Part shown: positions 1-4,463 of the stretch, one piece after another
Layout of the letters: each line of letters starts with the position of its first letter
Numbering within the stretch: the stretch's first letter is position 1
Assembly: GCA_029940115.1 (NCBI GenBank)
Contig: JAOZRQ010000418.1
Span: 1-6,220, forward strand
Source: Desulfobacterales bacterium
GTDB lineage: Bacteria > Desulfobacterota > Desulfobacteria > Desulfobacterales > 4be13
DNA: 6,220 bases
Direction of reading: 5' to 3'
Made by a program: the position numbers and the translations under genes
The notes under the pieces: generated by a model
Databases searched by the model: none
What the model saw: only the letters and a program-made list of their open reading frames with translations
Told to the model about the DNA's origin: nothing

Positions 1-914
1 ATTGCCAGTCTTTCATGCGCTTTCACCAGCCTGATAATCTGATCGGAGAGTTCAGAAAGAGAAACCGTCTTTCTTTCACGAGCAGTTTTTTCAGCCAGCA
101 TGTCTGCCTGAGTCTTCAGTGAGGAAAGAAAAAATTCCAGCCAAGGGCCGTAATCCGCATTTTCGGATTTGAGTGTGCCCTGTGTTTTTCTTAATGCCAG
201 ATAGTATTGCTCCTTGTTCCTTTCTATGACGCTTTCCAGAGAACTGTAAGGGACATACGCATAGCCGCTTTTCAACAAAAGCAGTGTGGTCAGCAGCCGT
301 GAAAGCCTTCCGTTGCCGTCCTGAAAGGGATGAATCGCGAGAAAACAGACAGTAAATATTCCGATAATTAGCAAGGGATGCAGTTCTTCTTTCTCGAACT
401 CGCGGTTTATCCAGTCAACCAGCGATTTCATCTCTCTGGGCGTATCAAACGGAGAGGTTGTCTCAAAAACAGTCTGCCGCCTGCCGTCCGGCAAAACTGC
501 CTGGATGCTGTTCCCTATTTTCTTGTACTCCCCGCGATGGCGGATATCTTTTGAACTACGCCCGAGCAATATTTTATGCAACTGTCTGATATGATTCTCC
601 GTGAACGGTATCGCCTCGTAGGATTCACAGATGATGTTCACTGCATCCGCGTATCCGACAACTTCCTGTTCGTCGCGTGAACTGAGGGGTCTGATCTCAA
701 GACCGGATAACAAATTCTCTATTTCCCGATTCGTGAGGTTTGCGCCTTCTATCCGGGTGGACGAGCCGACAGATTCCACGGTTGCGACTCTTTTCAAGAC
801 GTTTAGACGTTCCGGCGCCAGCCTGCCCCCAGCCTGCCAGCTTCCTTTAAATTCGTCTGTCCTGGCAATACATTTGAGCATACTTTTTGTAATATTTATA
901 ACGGGTTCTTTCAT
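1..914 (-). CDS. fic: Fic family protein (AMP-transferase), class II, 3' end cut by the window
   Basis: Fic proteins usually transfer AMP from ATP to a hydroxyl side chain of a target protein. The frame is open without a stop from ATG at 914 to the window edge (304 residues). The Fic core motif is at residues 195-206: HPFQDGNGRLSR, matching HxFx(D/E)GNGRxxR with His195 as catalytic base. Residues 52-57 read STRIEG, fitting the (S/T)xxxE(G/N) inhibitory helix motif. The inhibitor therefore lies N-terminal in the same chain (class II, as in SoFic), and no separate antitoxin is needed. The N-terminus (about residues 20-60, DEFKGSW...ESVGSSTRIEG) resembles the Fic N-terminal domain; any C-terminal winged helix lies beyond the window. 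The start is chosen because the family similarity begins there; the preceding GGGG is only a weak ribosome site. The target is unknown. The gene is intact, unlike its neighbours, and looks more AT-rich, which may indicate separate acquisition. Confidence 0.93.
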   Translation of the reverse strand, partial: MKEPVINITKSMLKCIARTDEFKGSWQAGGRLAPERLNVLKRVATVESVGSSTRIEGANLTNREIENLLSGLEIRPLSSRDEQEVVGYADAVNIICESYEAIPFTENHIRQLHKILLGRSSKDIRHRGEYKKIGNSIQAVLPDGRRQTVFETTSPFDTPREMKSLVDWINREFEKEELHPLLIIGIFTVCFLAIHPFQDGNGRLSRLLTTLLLLKSGYAYVPYSSLESVIERNKEQYYLALRKTQGTLKSENADYGPWLEFFLSSLKTQADMLAEKTARERKTVSLSELSDQIIRLVKAHERLA

Positions 915-1022
915 AATACCCCATTTTTGCACCCATAAACATACCCATATCTACCCATAAATTCATGAAATATCATCAAATCGCGAAAATCCCGCCTAGC
1001 GGCTCCATTTCCGCACTCCTTT
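915..1022. other. Intergenic junction between fic and the truncated peptidase gene
   Basis: AT-rich 108-bp gap. It marks where the peptidase gene loses its expected continuation and the fic unit begins. No clear -35/-10 pair is visible for fic. On the minus strand a small 4-bp hairpin (CCGC-TAG-GCGG, about 993-1003) is followed by GATTTT, too weak to call a terminator. No IS end, tRNA or attachment site is seen. Confidence 0.5.
918..958. repeat. Iterated ACCCAT motifs upstream of fic
   Basis: ACCCAT occurs at 931-936, 943-948 and 953-958, with a variant ACCCCAT at 918-924. Start-to-start spacing of the three exact copies is 12 and 10 bp, about one helical turn, directly upstream of the fic start. 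This could be an operator for a regulator of fic, but with such a short motif in AT-rich DNA chance is possible. Confidence 0.3.
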
Positions 1023-1586
1023 TCACCCGTTCTCTCCCGGGAGCCTGCCCACGAACATCTCCGGCAGCGGGTCATCCCCCTCGACACAGACATACCAGTT
1101 GTCATCCGGTGTCTGCCCCAGATCCGTTGTGCTGAGATGAACCGGGAGATGGTTCGGCTTTCCGTGGTTCCAGTGATCCCGGTAATCCGTGCTTGCGTCT
1201 CCGATCAGAAGGATGTATGTCGGTGCGGGCTTCTTCCACTCGTGATATGCGTGGCTCAGAAAATCCTTTATGGCCCGGGGATCGAACAGGCCGTGGCCGA
1301 ATTCGTCGAAGATGTCCTCGACGCTCACTCCCACGGCCCGCAACCCCTGCTCCTCACGGAAGCGGATCAGGGGGTCTGCGGAAGGGAGAAACGCCTCTCT
1401 TGTGATCAGGATGTAATCGGCCCCGTTTTCCGGGTTTTTCAGGCCCGCGGATTTCCGGAGCGTCAGGCTGTCCGGTTTCCAGATCCGGTCTTGGGTCAGG
1501 ATGTAATAGGTTTTGGAAGCCTCCCCGGACAAAATCTGATGCCCGAACGCGGCCTTGTAAGTCTCGCCGTCAGGAATGACGAGAAT
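1023..1586 (-). CDS. C25 peptidase fragment 3: first half of the catalytic domain
   Basis: Begins ILVIPDGETYKAAFG in the same frame as fragment 1. It carries ADYILITREAF, a GLRAVGVSVEDIFDEF segment, YILLIGDASTDYRD, then DNWYVCVEGDDPLPEMF and VGRLP. These are the expected successive landmarks of a C25 catalytic domain up to the (I/V)GR(L/F)P strand. The stop follows eight bases of GENG codons later, and neither of the other two frames continues the family sequence. The part normally holding the GHG-type His motif and the Cys is therefore absent. Confidence 0.8.
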   Translation of the reverse strand: MLVIPDGETYKAAFGHQILSGEASKTYYILTQDRIWKPDSLTLRKSAGLKNPENGADYILITREAFLPSADPLIRFREEQGLRAVGVSVEDIFDEFGHGLFDPRAIKDFLSHAYHEWKKPAPTYILLIGDASTDYRDHWNHGKPNHLPVHLSTTDLGQTPDDNWYVCVEGDDPLPEMFVGRLPGENG

Positions 1587-2368
1587 CGGGTCACCTGATA
1601 CGGGTCCGTGATGTCGTAGAGCAGGATTCCGGCTTGGGTGAATCCGCTGATCTCAATCCGAACCGGGCCAGGATCGGTCACGGTGAAGCGCAGATGATCC
1701 TCAGTTGCCACGAACGCACGGCGGTAAGCGACCGCTATCCGGTTGAGCCAGACTTCGTCAACGGTCGCTTCTGTATCCCCGGGGGATTCAATCGTGATAG
1801 TGTTGCTTCCGTTTAAGAGCAAATCCGGTGAGAATCCCACTTCCTGGATATGTTCGGTGAACCCGTCCCAGTGTTCGTCGCTGATCAGGGTTCCGTTCAG
1901 CGATATCCGGGTGTGATGATCTGGAGAGAGCGGCGCATCAGACCGCCCCCGGAGCCAGACCCGGATCACCGCGTCTCCCTCATCCCGGACTGGCAGGGGA
2001 ATATTCACGCTGTATTTCGGAGCGGCCGGGGCATGGATCCTGCTCCAGTACCAGTAATCCCCCTCCTTCTCTTCAAAACTCAGACGGCCTTCCCATAATT
2101 GGTGATTCTCCTCGAAACTGAGGGATTCGCCAAAGGATGTTGCCGCGTCCCCTTCCGGAGGCTCCCCGTCGGTTCGGACCATGGTCTCTCCCTTCTCCTG
2201 ATACAGCCAGCAGACATTTGTGCCGGTGAACTCGTTATCCACAGTCTGCGCGTAGAAGCGGATATCGTTTTCAGGGCCGGCTTCGGCCGGAACGGTTTCT
2301 CCGAGGTGAACCACCCGGAAGGTTTCAGGCGTGATTCCGTCAGCGGTCATTCCTGTCTGTGACAGATC
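1586..2368 (-). CDS. C25 peptidase fragment 2: middle region in a shifted frame
   Basis: Translates as DLSQTGMTADGITPETF, then a segment with ENDIRFYAQTVDNEFTGTNVCWL. The IxFYAxxxDxxxTxxNVxWL pattern is characteristic of the region before the catalytic domain in C25-like proteins. It continues through a beta-sandwich-like stretch (RISLNGT, ITIESPGD) to GILLYDITDPYQVTR, where the frame is lost. Beyond 1586 this frame stays open to 1496 but is low-complexity, Arg/Pro-rich out-of-frame translation. The ATG at 2350 is internal and not a likely true start. Confidence 0.75.
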
Positions 2369-3074
2369 AATCCGCGGTGAGCCGGTAAATTCCCTCCTGA
2401 CTGATCTCCATTCTCAGTCCTTCATAATCATAGACCTCATAGACCTCCGAGGTTTTAAAAACCTCGGAGGTCTTCTTTTTCTTTTTCGTATAATTCAGAA
2501 TCAGCGAATCTTTCAGTTGGTCATAGATGTCATCAGCGTGACCTTTCCTTTCAGATATTGTCCGCACCTCCGGGGAGAGCGGATTTTCAAACTGAATCCT
2601 CAGCCGGATTCTCCGGGAATATCGCAGTTCCCCGGTTTCGGGGTTCCATTGAAACGGTCGGATTTTCACCCGTGCCACCCTTGTCCCCCGGAGCATTGCC
2701 GGTTTTTCCATTTCAGCGAGACCTCCTTCAGCGAGACCTCCGAGGTTTTTAAAACCTCGGAGGTCTTCTGCTTCTGCTTCAATGACCTGCATCTCCACGT
2801 TCCCGGTCTCCGGAATCTGTATCACCAAGGCCCGCATGGGCAGTTCCGGATAGCCTTTCCGGTTCGTCTTTGCCCAGCCCGGAACGGTTATCCGGAGGCA
2901 GGGGGTTCCTTCTTTGTCATAATCTTCGGCCGTCTCGGAGGCCGGAACCAAGAGTTCCAGTGTCAGACCGCGGGGGGCTGATGACAGGACTTTTATGTCA
3001 TTCTGCATGGCCTGCGCCGGTTCTGAAAGTCCTGTCAGCAGAATCAGCAGGCCCATCCATAATATATTCCTCAT
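2367..3074 (-). CDS. C25 peptidase fragment 1: signal peptide and propeptide-like region
   Basis: MRN then a hydrophobic stretch (WMGLLILLTGL) and AQA is a typical Sec signal peptide. The following GYPELPMRALVIQIPETG pattern resembles the gingipain propeptide family, in which a Gly-x-Pro-x-Leu-Pro segment precedes an (I/V)xIP strand. The stretches EAEAEDLRGFKNLGGLAE and KKTSEVFKTSEVYEVY are translations of inserted palindromic repeats and their flanking tandem duplications, not family sequence. The frame ends at TGA 2369-2367; homologous sequence resumes one base out of phase as DLSQTGMTADG. Confidence 0.8.
   Translation of the reverse strand: MRNILWMGLLILLTGLSEPAQAMQNDIKVLSSAPRGLTLELLVPASETAEDYDKEGTPCLRITVPGWAKTNRKGYPELPMRALVIQIPETGNVEMQVIEAEAEDLRGFKNLGGLAEGGLAEMEKPAMLRGTRVARVKIRPFQWNPETGELRYSRRIRLRIQFENPLSPEVRTISERKGHADDIYDQLKDSLILNYTKKKKKTSEVFKTSEVYEVYDYEGLRMEISQEGIYRLTAD
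2429..2447. repeat. 9-bp tandem duplication flanking palindrome copy 1
   Basis: CATAGACCT occurs at 2429-2437 and again at 2438-2446. The second copy runs into the first bases of the palindrome (AGACCTC from 2441). It is read on the minus strand as EVYEVY. On the other flank CTTTTT is duplicated (2475-2480, 2481-2486), read as part of a Lys run. Confidence 0.75.
2441..2473. repeat. 33-bp perfect palindromic repeat, copy 1, inside the peptidase gene
   Basis: Two perfect 16-bp arms (AGACCTCCGAGGTTTT and its reverse complement) flank a single central A on the plus strand. It contributes TSEVFKTSEV to the minus-strand protein. Its length of 11 codons, with no stop in the frame used, keeps the gene open. 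It resembles REP- or MITE-like mobile palindromes; no transposase is nearby. Confidence 0.9.
2712..2741. repeat. 15-bp tandem duplication flanking palindrome copy 2
   Basis: TTCAGCGAGACCTCC occurs at 2712-2726 and 2727-2741. The second copy overlaps the first 8 bases of the palindrome that starts at 2734. It is read on the minus strand as GGLAEGGLAE. The other flank carries a tandem CTTCTG (2765-2770, 2771-2776), read as alternating Ala-Glu. Confidence 0.85.
2734..2766. repeat. 33-bp perfect palindromic repeat, copy 2, inside the peptidase gene
   Basis: Same 16-bp arms as the copy at 2441-2473 but with a central T, so it is the exact reverse complement of that copy (opposite orientation). 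It is read in a different frame, giving DLRGFKNLGGL. In this orientation relative to the gene, the frame containing the in-repeat TAA is avoided. Confidence 0.9.
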
Positions 3075-3131
3075 TCTCACCTCTCCATCTCGTTACGATG
3101 GGAGGCTTCAGCATCCTTCCATCTTTGAAGA

Positions 3132-3160
3132 AGAATAAGCATTTTTTCCAGAAATGTCAA
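3132..3160 (-). promoter_or_regulatory. Sigma70-like promoter for the C25 peptidase gene
   Basis: On the minus strand a perfect -35 TTGACA (3160-3155) is followed after 17 bp by TATTCT (3137-3132, 4 of 6 bases of the -10 consensus). Transcription would start near 3125, leaving a leader of about 50 nt with GGAG and AGGTGA (3086-3077) just before the ATG at 3074. This makes the peptidase gene a separate unit from the NRPS operon upstream. Confidence 0.7.
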
Positions 3161-3195
3161 CCATGGTGATGAAAAAAATTAAGATCAGTGATTTC

Positions 3196-3213
3196 AATCA
3201 GTTCTGACTGATT
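3196..3213. repeat. Short inverted repeat in the intergenic region
   Basis: Perfect 7-bp arms AATCAGT and ACTGATT around a 4-bp loop. It lies about 35 bp upstream of the predicted -35 box. It could be an operator; no T-run follows on the minus strand, so it is not a convincing terminator for the gene above. Confidence 0.35.
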
Positions 3214-3243
3214 CCATTTTTGTCACCCTGTTGTCAGCAGATC

Positions 3244-3276
3244 GGAAAATTGCGGGCGGGTTCTATCCCACCAATT
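3244..3276 (-). terminator. Probable intrinsic terminator after the TIGR03032 gene
   Basis: About 26 nt after the stop at 3302 the minus strand can fold AATTG plus GTGGG against CCCGC and CAATT, with one G-U pair, a small bulge and a 6-nt loop. A short T-run overlaps the 3' arm (AATTTTCC). The bulge and short T-run lower confidence, but the position between this stop and the next promoter fits. Confidence 0.4.
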
Positions 3277-3301
3277 CTGAGGCGGAGACTGGGAACGGAT
3301 T

Positions 3302-4400
3302 TCAGGTTCTCAGTTTCTCCGGCACATCTGCCAGCGCTTCGTCCGGCACTGCATAGGAATTGGAAATGCGCTCGTCATTCCAGTCCGAAATGTCCGGAAA
3401 GCGCGTTCCGTGAAGCACCTGCACGGCAAATATTTCCTGCACGGCCTCCTCGAACCGCAGGAACGCCACGGTCTCGCCAGTGCGAATGTTCACAGCCCAC
3501 ACTCCGCATACCCTTTCCTCCAGGTGCTCTGTGAGGGGAAGTCCGATGAAGAGTGCGGAGTCCCGGACCTTGGACAGCCCGATGAAGGCCAAGTCTCCGC
3601 AGAAATCCATTCCCCGGGTGAACCCGGGCAGTTGGGTCACGGTCTCCAGCCGGACATTCTCAATGTCGGCTATGGAGAGACTCCCCTCCCCGGACTCCAG
3701 GATCCATAAGCGATCCGCGTACCGGCGGGGAGAGTGGGGCATGGACAGCCCTCTCATCAGCACCCTGTTCTGTGCGACATTCATGAGGATGCCCCCCCCG
3801 CACCTTGTCTTTCCGCCAGGTTTCGTTCCCGTCGGTCTCACCCAGCGCGGTGACAAATTCCGGTTTTCCGTCCGTCATGCACAGTCCGTTGAGATGACAC
3901 CGGTCTTCGGGGGAATAGGCTGTCACGAAATGCGGCCGCCAGACCGGCACAAAGCTGTGGTCGTGGTCCAGGGTGCAGAGACAGGAGAAACGGGTGTTCA
4001 CAAAACAGAGCCTTCCGTCTGCGTCCCATGCCATTTCATGAACATCAATGTCGCCGGTGATGTGCAGGTTCCGGGGCAGGAAAAATGCGTCATGCTTTCC
4101 GGGCGGGTCCACCTTCCGGGCCACATCCGGCATGTTCCGCAGTTCCCATATTCCCTGCTTGCATCCCACCGCGAGACGATGCCCTTCCGCGGCCAGTCCC
4201 ATGGGCTGTGCGAATGTGCGGAAATGGGTGTTGAGGGTTCCGCTGTCGGCCCGGACAAGAATCACCCTGCCGGCCTGATAGGTGGAGACAATCAGCGATA
4301 CGCCGAGACGCTCCAGAATATCGGGAAAATTGGTGCTGTGCATACTTCTCATCGGCGCGGCCGCATCAGGCGTGTCCGGTTTTTCGGGTATTTCTGTCAT
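3302..4400 (-). CDS. TIGR03032-family protein, split by a frameshift in a G8 run
   Basis: Joined across one indel this gives about 365 residues, close to full length for the TIGR03032 family of unknown function. Family landmarks in order: VSLIVSTYQAGRVILV, QPMGLA, ITGDIDVHEMAWDADGRL, CFVNTRFSCL, FVPVWRPHF, EDRCHLNGL, then after the break GLSMPHSPR, LWILESGEG, LPGFTRGMDF and AFIGLSKVRD. The pattern of short beta repeats suggests a propeller-like fold (inference). The N-terminal part runs in one frame to the G run at 3799-3792. Eight Gs put the continuation (GGILMNVAQN) out of frame; seven would restore it. ATG at 4400 is preferred because AGGA lies 7 nt upstream, though the frame is open further up to a TTG at 4424. 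It follows the NRPS stop by about 60 bp, so it is probably co-transcribed. No catalytic role can be assigned from the sequence. Confidence 0.8.
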
Positions 4401-4423
4401 CTCATGATCCTTTCTCAAACCCA

Positions 4424-4463
4424 AACTTGAACTTGAACTTGAACTTGAACTTAAACTTGAACT
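4424..4463. repeat. Hexanucleotide tandem repeat (AACTTG)n
   Basis: Six units of AACTTG (one altered to AACTTA at 4448-4453) plus a partial seventh. It fills most of the gap between the NRPS stop codon (4464-4462) and the ribosome site of the next gene. In the frame of the TIGR03032 gene it would read as Ser-Ser if translated. Copy number could change by slippage. Confidence 0.9.

Larger units (their letters stand above)
1023..3074 (-). pseudogene. C25 (gingipain-like) cysteine peptidase: two frameshifts, catalytic end missing
   Basis: Joined across two indels, the gene encodes about 683 residues of an exported C25-family peptidase. In order: a signal peptide (residues 1-22, cleavage after AQA), a gingipain-propeptide-like region, a beta-rich middle region, and the first half of the C25 catalytic domain. 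The ATG at 3074 is preferred to the GTG at 3080 because GGAG and AGGTGA lie just upstream of it. The first break is at about 2367-2369 (one extra base, giving TGA after ...RLTAD). The second is at about 1586-1588 (one base missing after ...PYQVTR). The two cancel, so both ends share one frame. The frame ends right after DDPLPEMFVGRLP. In RgpB the catalytic His and Cys come after the equivalent segment, so this copy should have no proteolytic activity even if the indels are sequencing errors. Two palindromic repeats lie in the propeptide part. It has its own promoter. Confidence 0.85.

Noticed and set aside
911..1105. 64-codon minus-strand frame ending in an ATGA overlap with the fic start, as a possible antitoxin
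   Set aside because: Its first half is an out-of-frame reading of the peptidase gene, it has no (S/T)xxxE(G/N) motif, and Fic already carries its own inhibitory motif.
2360..2375. Programmed +1 frameshift at the TGA in the peptidase gene
   Set aside because: GAT-TGA offers poor re-pairing after a +1 slip, there is no prfB-like CUU-UGA context, and a second unrelated -1 lesion follows downstream.
3294..3302. AACGGATTT at the TIGR03032 stop as another copy of the NRPS-end repeat
   Set aside because: Only nine bases match and the rest of the 33-bp unit is absent, so chance is likely.
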